Shown here: positions 29,569 to 38,323 of the stretch, piece after piece | How positions within the stretch are numbered: the stretch's first letter is position 1 | Layout: each line of letters starts with the position of its first letter | NCBI RefSeq assembly: GCF_014489495.1 | Contig: NZ_CP060780.1 | Span: 620,001-684,000, forward strand | From: Sphingomonas daechungensis | Lineage (GTDB): Bacteria; Pseudomonadota; Alphaproteobacteria; Sphingomonadales; Sphingomonadaceae | Direction of reading: 5' to 3' | DNA length: 64,000 bases | The notes under the pieces: generated by a model | Seen by the model: the letters and a program-made list of their open reading frames with translations, nothing else | Told to the model about the DNA's origin: nothing | Database searches by the model: none | Made by a program: the position numbers and the translations under genes

Positions 29569-30153
29569 CTAACGCTTAGTAACCCGCCAATTGGCCGTAC
29601 GGCGGTTGATATCGATGTCGCGGATGCGGCCGTCGTAGCGGACTTCGCAGTTCCAGCTAAGGTCCGCACCGGCATTGTATCCGTAGGTACCGTAACCGCG
29701 CTGGCCATAGCCCTGATAGCCGTTGTAGCCGGAGCTGGCGACGCCGAAGACTTTCAGACCGTACGACTTGCGATCGACGCGGGTGATACCCTGAACGCGC
29801 CCACCGGCATTGTAATTATTGTAGCCGTTGTACCCGTTATAGCCGTTGTATCCGTAGCCACCTTGATACGGGACGTTGCCATAGCCGTAGTAGCCGTTGC
29901 GATAGCCGTTCAGGCGGGCCTCGACTGCACGAGCACATTGGTCGACGGCGCCGGACTGGTTCGAATACTGGTTGTAGCCGTAGTTGCCGTAGGGATACCG
30001 CCCGTAGCCCAGGATCTGGCCAATGATCTGGCCAACCGGGTTCTGACCGTAGCCGTAATTTGGCGCCGGATAATATTGAGCGGCAGCAGGCGCGGCGCCT
30101 GCCAGAGCAGCGAGGCCGACTCCGCCAGCGAGAATCTTCGTAAGAGCTTTCAT
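29569..30153 (-). CDS. secreted Tyr/Gly/Asn-rich protein, paralogue B
   Basis: 194 residues. Signal peptide KALTKILAGGVGLAALAGAAPAAA. Same domain as paralogue A (YGRYPYGNYGYNQY, AVDQCARAVEARLNGY, GITRVDRKSYGLKVFGVASS, DLSWNCEV) plus an inserted NGY tandem repeat (YNGYNGYNGYNGYNNYN) of about 25 residues before the core. The insert is encoded by an imperfect 9-nt repeat near 29818-29860. Tandem duplication with repeat expansion; function unknown, surface or periplasmic location inferred from the signal. Confidence 0.82.
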   Translation of the reverse strand: MKALTKILAGGVGLAALAGAAPAAAQYYPAPNYGYGQNPVGQIIGQILGYGRYPYGNYGYNQYSNQSGAVDQCARAVEARLNGYRNGYYGYGNVPYQGGYGYNGYNGYNGYNNYNAGGRVQGITRVDRKSYGLKVFGVASSGYNGYQGYGQRGYGTYGYNAGADLSWNCEVRYDGRIRDIDINRRTANWRVTKR

Positions 30154-30267
30154 CTCAGCATCTCCTAAACAAGCCCGCTTGCAGCAGAGAGACCGCTGCC
30201 AAGCTTATGACCTGCCTAACGCTTCAGCACTGCACTTGTTCTGAATGCGTCGTTTGCTGGTGTTCAG

Positions 30268-30999
30268 CTAGTTTAACGAACGGCGCCCGTTGCCGAGGCG
30301 CAGATAGGCCGGATCGAAGTCGGCAAAGTTAGCCAGCCGGTCGAAGTCGTGCATGAAAAGCCGGCCCCGGTGATGGTCGACATAACCAGTTTCGCGCAGG
30401 TGCTGGAGCGTTCGGTTGACGTGGACTCCGGTGAGACCGAGCGCGTCGCCGACCATCTCCTGCGTCAGCGGCATTTCGCAGCTGTTCCCTTCGACGAGAC
30501 CCGCCGCATCCGCGCGCTTGTAAATCTCGCAGAACATGTGCGCCATGGCGCCGTCGGCTGTGAGCCGCGAATTACGGGTGAGCCATTCGCGATACTGCGC
30601 CGACTGCACCAGGCTGGACCGCCAAACGAGGTCCTGCACGCGGGGACGATTGCGCATCAGATCGGCGAGATCGGCGATCGGAATCAGGAACACCTCGCTG
30701 TGCGCGGCAGCGCTGAGGCTGCTGTCCAGGCAATCGAGGTGGACCGACTCCAGCGAGGGCGCATCGCCAGGCAGATAGAATGCGTGGATCTGCCGCGAAC
30801 CGTCGCGACGGCTGACGTAACGTTGCAGGAAACCGGTTACAACAATGACCGAGAAACTGGGCTGCGTGCCGGACTTCGCAATGTCTTCGTGTCGGCGGAA
30901 AGCCCTGCGCTCCCCGTCGACCTTCAGGATCGCGTTGCGATCTTCCTCGCACAACTCTCCAAGCTGCGTCAGGTAGTCCAAAAATGCCTGGCCAATCAC
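30268..30999 (-). CDS. Crp/Fnr family transcriptional regulator
   Basis: Cyclic-nucleotide-type beta-roll (RRHEDIAKSGTQPSFSVIV, YLPGDAPSLESVH) and a C-terminal HTH (EMPLTQEMVGDALGLTGVHV, NRTLQHLRETGY). GTG 30999 preceded by GGAGAG is the preferred start; an in-frame TTG at 31032 is possible. It lacks the Cys cluster of Fnr, so oxygen sensing by an Fe-S centre is unlikely. It is a paralogue of the divergent regulator at 31.4 kb. Confidence 0.87.
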   Translation of the reverse strand: MIGQAFLDYLTQLGELCEEDRNAILKVDGERRAFRRHEDIAKSGTQPSFSVIVVTGFLQRYVSRRDGSRQIHAFYLPGDAPSLESVHLDCLDSSLSAAAHSEVFLIPIADLADLMRNRPRVQDLVWRSSLVQSAQYREWLTRNSRLTADGAMAHMFCEIYKRADAAGLVEGNSCEMPLTQEMVGDALGLTGVHVNRTLQHLRETGYVDHHRGRLFMHDFDRLANFADFDPAYLRLGNGRRSLN

Positions 31000-31349
31000 G
31001 CGTTCGCCTCTCCCCGGCGCGCGCGAAAGCAATCAACGAAACGCACTACCCACCTTAGCTTCGACTCTCCGGGCCGCCCTTAGGCGCGGGAGCCGAACAA
31101 CTGCACTAACATATTATAGAAGCTGAGCCTTCGATGGCTTCCGAGTGCGTTTGTCCGATGTTTCGCGGAACTGGTTGGCACCCCTGATCGCTAGTTGCGC
31201 CGACTGGACTGGACTCGAAGCTCGGCCTGTCGCACCACAGTTTCGGGCACGAAATGCTGCTGGGGTCGTCACCGCGATCTCGGCGCCGAGAGAGCATCGG
31301 ACGTTTCGATATGACCCATCTGCCGGAAAGCGTTGGCTGCAGACCCTAG
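31000..31349. other. 350-bp intergenic region between divergent Crp/Fnr genes
   Basis: No convincing gene on either strand. It should contain both promoters. AT-rich stretches occur at 31105-31125. No palindrome of the TGTGA-N6-TCACA type was seen. Confidence 0.5.
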
Positions 31350-32069
31350 ATGTTAGAGGCGCATCTCAAGAAGCTGCGGATTCGCGACGATATCAGCTGC
31401 GAGGAAGAAGCTGCGATACGCGCGGCCATGCTCGAAGTGCGGGAGGCCGAGGCGGACACAACCGTTGTCAGGCACGGCCGGGAATTGCACGAAAGTCTGC
31501 TGCTGCTCGATGGATGGATGGCGCGTACGACGTCCATGGCCAGTGGCCACCAGCAAATCAGCGAGCTCCAATACTGCGGGGACTTCGTCGACCTGCATGG
31601 CTTCACACTGAAGCGCCTCGATCATAACATCATGGCGATCACCGCCTGCCGTTACGCCGTTTTCCCGCATGAGCGACTCCGTGTGATGCTCGAGAAGCAT
31701 CCGCATCTCGCCCGTGTCTATTGGCTGATGACCAACGTGGACGCCGCGATCCATCGCGAGTGGACGGTATCGCTAGGGCGGCGGACCGCGCCATCGAGGA
31801 TGGCACACCTGTTCTGCGAGATGCTGACCCGCCTGAGAATCGTTGGAAAAACCGAAGGCAACAGTTTCGAGATGCCGTTGACGCAACAGGAGCTTGGTGA
31901 CTGCCTTGGGCTGACATCGGTGCACGTCAATCGCACGCTTCAGAGCCTGCGCCGGCAGGGGCTAATCAAGCTCGATCGCGGGTGCGCCGAGATCCTCGAT
32001 CTTCCGGCATTGAAAACGCTGGGCGAATTCGATGACGACTATCTCTATCTCGAGAAGAGACCCCGCTGA
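31350..32069 (+). CDS. Crp/Fnr family transcriptional regulator
   Basis: 239 residues. Beta-roll VVRHGRELHESLLLLDGWMA and QYCGDFVDLHGF, long helix, then HTH EMPLTQQELGDCLGLTSVHV and NRTLQSLRRQGLI. The HTH is closely similar to that of the regulator at 30.3-31.0 kb (shared NS-EMPLTQ and LGLT-VHVNRTLQ-LR), so the pair arose by duplication. Effector unknown. Confidence 0.88.
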   Translation: MLEAHLKKLRIRDDISCEEEAAIRAAMLEVREAEADTTVVRHGRELHESLLLLDGWMARTTSMASGHQQISELQYCGDFVDLHGFTLKRLDHNIMAITACRYAVFPHERLRVMLEKHPHLARVYWLMTNVDAAIHREWTVSLGRRTAPSRMAHLFCEMLTRLRIVGKTEGNSFEMPLTQQELGDCLGLTSVHVNRTLQSLRRQGLIKLDRGCAEILDLPALKTLGEFDDDYLYLEKRPR

Positions 32070-32153
32070 AATCGCGCGCGACTTACATATGTGATTTTCC
32101 CCGCATGCAAACCTCACGAATTTCTCCACGTTTCAACGGGTTAACAGCGGGGA

Positions 32154-32327
32154 ATGATGGCCAACGATTCCGATTATTATCGATCACGTGAGCGTGCGGA
32201 GCGCGCGGCGGCAAAAAGCGCCGGCTGCCCGCATGCCCGTCGGGTGCACCAGGAACTCGCGCAAGCCTACGCCCGCCTGGTGGCAGACGACGACCATCAC
32301 CAAGTCAGCCCCAGCCGGAGCCGCTGA
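32154..32327 (+). CDS. small conserved sphingomonad protein, 57 aa
   Basis: MMANDSDYYRSRERAERAAA start, then HARRVHQELAQAYARLVADD. The pattern YYR-x-R-x-x-E-R-x-A plus H-x-x-LA-x-x-Y matches a family of ~55-residue helical proteins that I recall from sphingomonads. Ribosome site GCGGGG, start 32154 or 32157. Ends 3 nt before the convergent prolyl oligopeptidase stop. Confidence 0.65.
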   Translation: MMANDSDYYRSRERAERAAAKSAGCPHARRVHQELAQAYARLVADDDHHQVSPSRSR

Positions 32328-32330
32328 GGA

Positions 32331-34508
32331 TCAGAGTTGAAGTCCGGTGTAGTGCGCGAAGAAGGCGAGAACGTCCGACGCTTCCTCGATAATCTTGTCG
32401 GTGGGCTTGCCGGAGCCATGACCGGCGCGAGTCTCGATCCGGATGACGTGCGGCTCGCCGTTCGGATCGGCGGCCTGCAGCGCCGAGATGTACTTGAAGC
32501 TGTGCCCCGGAACGACGCGATCGTCGGTGTCGGCCGTCGTCACCAGCATCGGCGGGTAGTGAACACCCGTCTTGATGTTATGGTAGGGTGAGTAGGCCAG
32601 CAGCGTTTTGAAGTCCGCTTCCTTATTGGGATAGCCATAATCGTCGACCCAATAGCGGCCTGCCGTGAAACGATCGAACCGCAGCATGTCCATCACGCCG
32701 ACCGCAGCATTCGCCGCATCGAAAAGGTCCGGCCGCTGATTGACGACCGCGCCAATCAGCAAGCCACCGTTCGATCCGCCCTGGATTGCGAGACCCTTCG
32801 GTGAGGCGATATTATTCGCCTTCAGATACTCACCGGCGGCGATGAAATCGTCGAACACGTTCTGCTTGTTCGCCAGGCGGCCGGCGTCGTGCCACGCCTT
32901 GCCGTATTCGCCCCCGCCGCGAAGGTTGGCGAGCGCGTAGACACCGCCCTTCTCAAGCCACGCCAGCCGCGTCGCGGAAAAGCTCGGCGTGAGCGACACG
33001 TTGAACCCGCCGTAGGCGTACAGCAGTGTCGGTGCCGGGCCGGTCGTGCCCTTCTTGCGGACGATGAACATCGGCACACGGGTGCCGTCCTTCGAATTGT
33101 AGAAGACCTGTTCAACCGAATAGTCGTCCGGGTTGAACGCAACCTTCGGCGCGGCCCAGGCCGACGCCTGACCGGTCTTCACATCATAGCGGTAAATGGT
33201 CGTCGGGCGATTGAAGCTGGTGAAGGCGAAGAAGGTCTCGGGATCGTCAAGATCGCCGCCGAAGCCGCTCGCCGTGCCGATACCGGGCAGGTCCACGTCG
33301 GTCAGCTTCTTGCCCTGCAAATTGTGCACGCTGATCGCCGATTTCGCGTCGGCGAGATAAGATGTGATCAGCTTGCCGCCGACGATCGAGGCCCCGTCCA
33401 GCGTCGAGTCCTGCTCTCCGACGACCGGAGTGATCGGATTGCCGGCACGACCTACGTCCATCGCGACGATCTTCAGCTTCGGAGCGTCCTTGTTGGTGAT
33501 GAAGAAGAAGCGCGATCCTTCGTTACCGATGAAGCTCCAATTGTTTTCGAGCCCCGTGATCAATGCCTTCGGCTTCGCGCCGCGGGCACGCAGGTCGATT
33601 GCGTGCACCTCGTAGCGGTCGTCAGTGCCTTCCGCCGTGGTAATGACTAGCCAGCGGCCGTCGTCGCTGACGGTCGCATAATGGCCATAAGTCGGCTTCT
33701 CCGGTGTCGCGTAGACCAGCCGATCCTCGGCCTGCGGCGTGCCGAGCTTGTGGAAGTAGATCTTCGCGTTGAGGTTGGTGGACTGGAACTCCTGCCCTGC
33801 GGTCGGCTCCGGAAAGCGGGTGTAGAAGAAACCGGACCCGTCCTTCGTCCATTCCATGCCGGAGAACTTGACCCACTTGACCTCGTCGCCGGTCTCCTTG
33901 CCGGTCGCGACGTCGATGACCTTGACCGTCCGCCAATCCGAACCGCCATCTTGGATCGAATAGACCAGGTACTTGCCATCCTCGCTCGGCGACCATTCGG
34001 CCAACGCCGTCGCGCCGTCCTTCGACCAGCTGTTCGGATCGATGAGGACGCGACCTTCGCCGTCCAGGCTGTCGCGAACGAAGAGTACGGACTGGTTCTG
34101 CAGCCCCGAATTGTGGGCGTAGAAGTAATGACCGCCCTTCTTCACCGGCACACCGAACCGCTCATAATCGTAAAGCTGCTTGATGCGCGCTTCGAGGCCT
34201 TCGCGCCCCGGAAGCGTCGTCAGGAACGTGTTGGTGACGGCATTCTGGGCATCGACCCAGGCCTTCACTTCCTTGTCCTCGCGAACGTCGTTCTCAAGCC
34301 AGCGATAGGGGTCGGCGACCTGAACGCCGAACCGCGGGTCGACCTGATCGGTGCGCCGTGTCTGCGGGTAGGCAAGCCCGGCCTGGGCGTCTGCCGCCTG
34401 CGAGGCCATCGCCGCGGCATCAGCGGCGGCTGCAGCTTCGACTTCCGGGCTGGGGGTCATTGCACAGGCACTTGTGAGCAAAGCAGCAACGTAGAAACTC
34501 CGACGCAT
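32331..34508 (-). CDS. prolyl oligopeptidase (S9A), exported
   Basis: 725 residues from ATG 34508. Export signal RRSFYVAALLTSACAM, possibly a lipoprotein signal. Beta-propeller domain, then the catalytic alpha/beta domain: Ser in GGSNGGLL, Asp in TADTDDRVVPGHSFK, His in RAGHGSGKPTDK. Cleaves short peptides after Pro. The frame is intact over 2.2 kb. The N-terminal Ala-rich linker after the signal is unusually long. Confidence 0.95.
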   Translation of the reverse strand: MRRSFYVAALLTSACAMTPSPEVEAAAAADAAAMASQAADAQAGLAYPQTRRTDQVDPRFGVQVADPYRWLENDVREDKEVKAWVDAQNAVTNTFLTTLPGREGLEARIKQLYDYERFGVPVKKGGHYFYAHNSGLQNQSVLFVRDSLDGEGRVLIDPNSWSKDGATALAEWSPSEDGKYLVYSIQDGGSDWRTVKVIDVATGKETGDEVKWVKFSGMEWTKDGSGFFYTRFPEPTAGQEFQSTNLNAKIYFHKLGTPQAEDRLVYATPEKPTYGHYATVSDDGRWLVITTAEGTDDRYEVHAIDLRARGAKPKALITGLENNWSFIGNEGSRFFFITNKDAPKLKIVAMDVGRAGNPITPVVGEQDSTLDGASIVGGKLITSYLADAKSAISVHNLQGKKLTDVDLPGIGTASGFGGDLDDPETFFAFTSFNRPTTIYRYDVKTGQASAWAAPKVAFNPDDYSVEQVFYNSKDGTRVPMFIVRKKGTTGPAPTLLYAYGGFNVSLTPSFSATRLAWLEKGGVYALANLRGGGEYGKAWHDAGRLANKQNVFDDFIAAGEYLKANNIASPKGLAIQGGSNGGLLIGAVVNQRPDLFDAANAAVGVMDMLRFDRFTAGRYWVDDYGYPNKEADFKTLLAYSPYHNIKTGVHYPPMLVTTADTDDRVVPGHSFKYISALQAADPNGEPHVIRIETRAGHGSGKPTDKIIEEASDVLAFFAHYTGLQL

Positions 34509-34684
34509 GAATGTCTCCCCCGCGCAATGATCGGCGGCGCCGGCAACCGGTAGCAGGCGCGGCGCTGCTATCTCAAGCACTGCGGAAAAAAGTCCGCCCC
34601 ACCGCACTCAATTGGGGATTTCCCCGATTCACTTCCAAGCCGAACCGCTCACGGTGTTCCCGCGAACGAGCGTGGAGAACCCGC

Positions 34685-35533
34685 ATGCCGCCAGTTGTCG
34701 AACAATGGCTCAACACGGCGCCGATCTGGACCATGGCCATTCTCTCTCTCGGAGGCATGCTCGTGGCAGCCGTCGTCGGAACGTACCTGCGGCGACGCCA
34801 CGACAAGCGTCATGGCAAACCCACGAAGGAAGAAGACAGCCAGCAGACCTTCCTGGTGTCGTCGGTCATGGGACTATTGGCACTGCTGATCGGCTTTACG
34901 TTTTCGATGGCCGTCGATCGCTTCGACACCCGGCGCCACCTGGTGCTGGAAGAAGCCAATGCGATCGGGACGACATATCTCCGAACCCAGCTGCTCGAAG
35001 AGCCGCACCGGGCACGGATCAGCAAGCTGCTGTCCGAATACACCGATGTCCGGATCGAGCTTGCGACGAGCAAGCCAGGCCCGGCTGTCAGGCCCTTGCT
35101 TCAACGGAGCGACGGGCTGATCGCCGACCTGTGGACGGCAACCGTCGCGGCATTTCCCACGATGCGGCCATATGATTTCTCCAGCTCGTACCTCGAATCG
35201 ATGAACCTGCTGATCGATACGGATGCCGCGCGGCAGGCCAGCCGGATGGCGCATGTGCCGTCAGAGGTGTTCATCGTCCTTCTTCTCTACCAATTCATGG
35301 CCGCCGGAGTGATCGGCTACACGCTCTCCGGCGAGGGTGGACGGAGGATCGCCGCGTTTCTGCTCCTGCTGTTCGGCATCGCTTTGCTGCTGGTCTTCGA
35401 TATCGACCACCCGACGGCTGGCGGGATCATCGAGTCCCAGCGACCTATGCTCCAGGTGCAGACCTTTATGAAGGAACGGCCACCCGCATCTTTCGATCGT
35501 TTCAACGAGGTGGCTGGACCGCGAACTCGCTAG
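34685..35533 (+). CDS. DUF4239 (bestrophin-like) membrane protein
   Basis: 282 residues. N-terminal membrane segment (TMAILSLGGMLVAAVVGTYL), a second at FLVSSVMGLLALLIGFTFSM, an extramembrane helical region (EEANAIGTTYLRTQLLEE), and a C-terminal pair (FIVLLLYQFMAAGVIGYTL, RIAAFLLLLFGIALLLVFDI). EANAIGTTYLR is the DUF4239 hallmark. Function unknown. The start is set by MPPVVEQW; the frame is open upstream without support. Confidence 0.82.
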   Translation: MPPVVEQWLNTAPIWTMAILSLGGMLVAAVVGTYLRRRHDKRHGKPTKEEDSQQTFLVSSVMGLLALLIGFTFSMAVDRFDTRRHLVLEEANAIGTTYLRTQLLEEPHRARISKLLSEYTDVRIELATSKPGPAVRPLLQRSDGLIADLWTATVAAFPTMRPYDFSSSYLESMNLLIDTDAARQASRMAHVPSEVFIVLLLYQFMAAGVIGYTLSGEGGRRIAAFLLLLFGIALLLVFDIDHPTAGGIIESQRPMLQVQTFMKERPPASFDRFNEVAGPRTR

Positions 35534-35672
35534 ACCCGTTCCCCCGCTCACCGCGTCGTCAGCACAACTTGTCATTAACGCGCGCGAGTATCGCTCATTT
35601 TGAGGAACGAACTTCCGAAGTCCCTGTTCGCTCATCGTCAATCATGACGTCACTTTTCATCGGAGCGGGCAC

Positions 35673-36322
35673 ATGCGGTTCACCACCAGAACCATCGTCG
35701 CGGCTGTTGCCTTCATTACGAGTGCTGGCCCAGCCAGTGCATCGGTCATCGTGGGGTTCGATCCACCAGCCGGCATTCCGTCTGGGAATGACTTCACGAC
35801 GGAGCTTGGCAGCCTTGGCCTGACCCAGGTTGCAACGTCGGGGATTTCACTCGTCCTCGACGAGGATTCGATCATCACCTTCGACGTTCTCGGAAGCGAA
35901 AGCGGTTTCGACGACGGTTTCCAAGCGTCGGGCCTGACGTTTCAGGAATTCACCTCGTTCCTGAACAGCTTCGCATCGCCGACTGCCGTAGGTAGCGCGT
36001 CATTCCTTGCGGGCGACCTCGCCGGCTTGTTCGGCTTCACCAGCTCCGGCGGGCTTTCGGCCAACGTCGGCGATCCCGGCCTTGCGCTCTTTTTGGGCGC
36101 GAATGCGGTTTCCGGCGATCCATGGTCGGTCTTCTACCTTGGTTTCGACGATCAACTTGCGGGCCCGGACGGCGATTTTGACGACCTGATCGTTCGTGCG
36201 ACGGTTGCTCCGGCGACCGCTGTGCCCGAGCCCGCCACCTGGGCATGGCGCTCCTCGGCTTTGGGGTTGTGGGCTTCGCGATGCGGCGTTCGCGCAGGAA
36301 GTCGCTGCCGCGAGCCGCATAG
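35673..36322 (+). CDS. PEP-CTERM sorting domain protein (one frame break)
   Basis: Signal peptide FTTRTIVAAVAFITSAGPAS. Asp/Gly/Ser-rich extracellular domain ending GPDGDFDDLIVRATV. C-terminal sorting signal VPEPATW, then after restoring one base at 36241-36243 a membrane segment MALLGFGVVGFAM and basic tail RRSRRKSLPRAA. Such signals are recognised by exosortase (EpsH/XrtA type), linking the protein to exopolysaccharide or the cell surface. No exosortase gene is in the window. Confidence 0.87.
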
Positions 36323-36341
36323 AGATAGCTGCACGAACAAA

Positions 36342-36373
36342 AAGGGCCGCGGATGAACTCCGCGGCCCTTTTC
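36342..36373. terminator. bidirectional rho-independent terminator
   Basis: AAGGGCCGCGG (36342-36352) pairs with CCGCGGCCCTT (36360-36370) over a 7-nt loop, flanked by A and T runs on both sides. It serves the PEP-CTERM gene (plus) and rplQ (minus). Confidence 0.9.
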
Positions 36374-36393
36374 TATTCAGTGGTCCGAAGACG

Positions 36394-36813
36394 TCAGGCG
36401 GCTTCGAACTCTTCCTCGGTCATTACCGGGCCGCTGTCCTGGCCCTTGGCCGAAACGTCGCGATCGACGAACTCGATGATCGAGATCGGCGCGGCGTCGC
36501 TGGCGCGGATGCCAGCCTTGATGATGCGCGTGTAACCGCCGTTACGGTCGGCATAGCGCGGTGCGAGCACGTCGAAGAGCTTCACGAGCTGAGCGTCGTC
36601 CATCAGGCGCGACTGGGCGAGACGGCGATTGCTGAGGCCGCCGTGCTTGGCGAGCGTGATAAGCTTCTCGACGTAGGGCCGTAGCTCCTTCGCCTTCGCG
36701 GTGGTGGTGGTGATCTGCTCATGCTTGATCAGCGCTGCCGCCATGTTGCGGAACAGGGCCGCACGGTGGCTCGAGGTACGCTGCAGCTTACGGCCGCCTA
36801 CGCGGTGACGCAT
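36394..36813 (-). CDS. rplQ: 50S ribosomal protein L17
   Basis: 139 residues: [54 protein letters not shown], with an acidic C-terminal extension ([12 protein letters not shown]). In most bacteria it follows rpoA directly; here it is 24 kb from rpoA and on the opposite strand, with its own terminator. Confidence 0.98.
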   Translation of the reverse strand: MRHRVGGRKLQRTSSHRAALFRNMAAALIKHEQITTTTAKAKELRPYVEKLITLAKHGGLSNRRLAQSRLMDDAQLVKLFDVLAPRYADRNGGYTRIIKAGIRASDAAPISIIEFVDRDVSAKGQDSGPVMTEEEFEAA

Positions 36814-36955
36814 GGTTCTTCTCCGTTCGTTCGGGACCCGTACGAGGTAATCCCGGCCAGGCGGACTTGTTTGCGGGAGCCGCCCTTTTCCCGTTGCTTT
36901 CGCTGAGCGCCGCCCTCAAGCGGAATGGCTCGCGGAAGTCAAGAGGAACGCCGGA

Positions 36956-37399
36956 TGAATGCAGCCGCCTTGCCCTGTCGCTAGCCGTCATTGCGGGGAT
37001 CTTCATCGCGATCCAGGCGCCTACCAACGCCCTCCTCGGCAAGGCATCGGGATCGCCGGTTGTTGCCGCTTTCATATCCTTCGTGGTCGGCATGCTTGCG
37101 CTCGGCGCCATGGTGGCGATCACCGGCGGCCGGGTATTCGCTCCGGAACTCAAGTCGGTCCCCTGGTATGCCTGGCTTGGGGCTTCTACGGCGCCTTCTT
37201 CGTCGCGATGGCCGCGTTCGCCGCTCCGCGGATCGGCGTGGCGACCATGTTGACTGCAGCGGTCGCCGGTCAGATTTTCGCCGCGCTGATCATGGACCAC
37301 TTCGGACTGCTCGGTTTGGCCCGCCAGCCGGTCAGCGTGGAGCGAATTGCCGGAGCGCTGCTCGTTCTGGTCGGAGCCGTCCTGGTACGGAGAGGGTGA
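36956..37399 (+). CDS. DMT family transporter, YdcZ/DUF606 type (two frame breaks)
   Basis: About 148 residues, five hydrophobic segments: LSLAVIAGIFIAIQAPTNAL, PVVAAFISFVVGMLALGAMV, GGFYGAFFVAMAAFAAPRIG, TMLTAAVAGQIFAALIMDHF, RIAGALLVLVGAVLV. The motif IQAPTNALLG and the single-domain size match DUF606. Bases are missing at 36973-36975 and 37179-37182. The stop shares 1 nt with the crcB ATG. Confidence 0.82.
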
Positions 37400-37782
37400 T
37401 GGGCTATTTGATCGTTTTCCTCGGTGCGGGCATCGGCGGAGCGCTCCGTCACGGGGTGAACCTGACCTCGATGAGACTGTTCGGCGTGGATTTCCCGTAC
37501 GGAACCCTGATCGTGAATGTCATCGGTTCGCTCGCGATGGGCGTTATCGCCGGCTATTTCCTGTTCCGAACCGGTGTCCCGCAGCACATGCGCCTGTTCC
37601 TAACCACCGGAATTCTGGGCGGCTTCACGACATTTTCGGCCTTTAGTCTGGACACGGCTTTGCTAATGGAGCGCCACGCATATTGGTCGGCAGCCATCTA
37701 CGTCGCGGGTTCGGTCATCCTGAGCCTCGTGGCATTGTTCGTCGGCCTCAGCCTTTTTCGAACCGGAGCACCTCTCCCTTGA
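37399..37782 (+). CDS. crcB: fluoride channel CrcB (Fluc)
   Basis: 127 residues with four membrane helices: [37 protein letters not shown] (Asn in the pore), [17 protein letters not shown] (the TF-x-x-S-F fluoride track), [19 protein letters not shown] dual-topology dimer exports fluoride. It overlaps the transporter before it and ppa after it (TTGA). No fluoride riboswitch signature was seen upstream. Confidence 0.95.
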   Translation: MGYLIVFLGAGIGGALRHGVNLTSMRLFGVDFPYGTLIVNVIGSLAMGVIAGYFLFRTGVPQHMRLFLTTGILGGFTTFSAFSLDTALLMERHAYWSAAIYVAGSVILSLVALFVGLSLFRTGAPLP

Positions 37783-38323
37783 ATATCGATTTGATTCCCG
37801 TCGGCGACAATCCGCCCGAAAGCCTGAACGTCGTCATCGAGGTGCCGGTTGGCGGCGAGCCGGTGAAATATGAGTTCGACAAGAAGTCGGGCGCCTTGTT
37901 CGTCGACCGCATCCTGCACACGCCGATGCGCTATCCGGCGAACTACGGCTTCGTCCCGCACACTCTATCGCCCGATGGCGATCCGCTTGACGCGCTGGTG
38001 ATCGCCCGCTCGCCGTTCGTTCCCGGCTGCGTGGTGCGCGCCCGGCCGATCGGCGTGCTCAATCTCGAGGACGAACATGGCGGGGACGAGAAGCTGATCT
38101 GCGTGCCGGTCGACACGACCTTTCCTTATTACGCGGACGTGGGGAGCGGCAGGACCTGCCCTCAATCATCCTGCAACAGATCGAGCACTTCTTCACCCAC
38201 TATAAGGACCTGGAGTCGGAAAAGTGGGTGCGGATCGGCAATTGGGGCGATGCCGAGGACGCGCGCCGGATCGTGACGGAAGCGATCAGCCGCGCGCAGC
38301 AGCAGAAGTCTTCGGTCGACTAA
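37779..38323 (+). CDS. ppa: inorganic pyrophosphatase (one frame break)
   Basis: Family I soluble pyrophosphatase, about 182 residues: [40 protein letters not shown] (metal-binding Asp residues), then after restoring one base in run 38141-38144 [20 protein letters not shown] and [14 protein letters not shown]. The start is a TTG overlapping the crcB stop. The gene is normally essential, so the break is most likely sequence error. Its end overlaps the convergent kinase gene by 38 bp. Confidence 0.93.

Noticed and set aside
37270..37400. Fluoride (crcB) riboswitch upstream of crcB
   Set aside because: The region is coding sequence of the overlapping transporter and shows none of the riboswitch's conserved segments.
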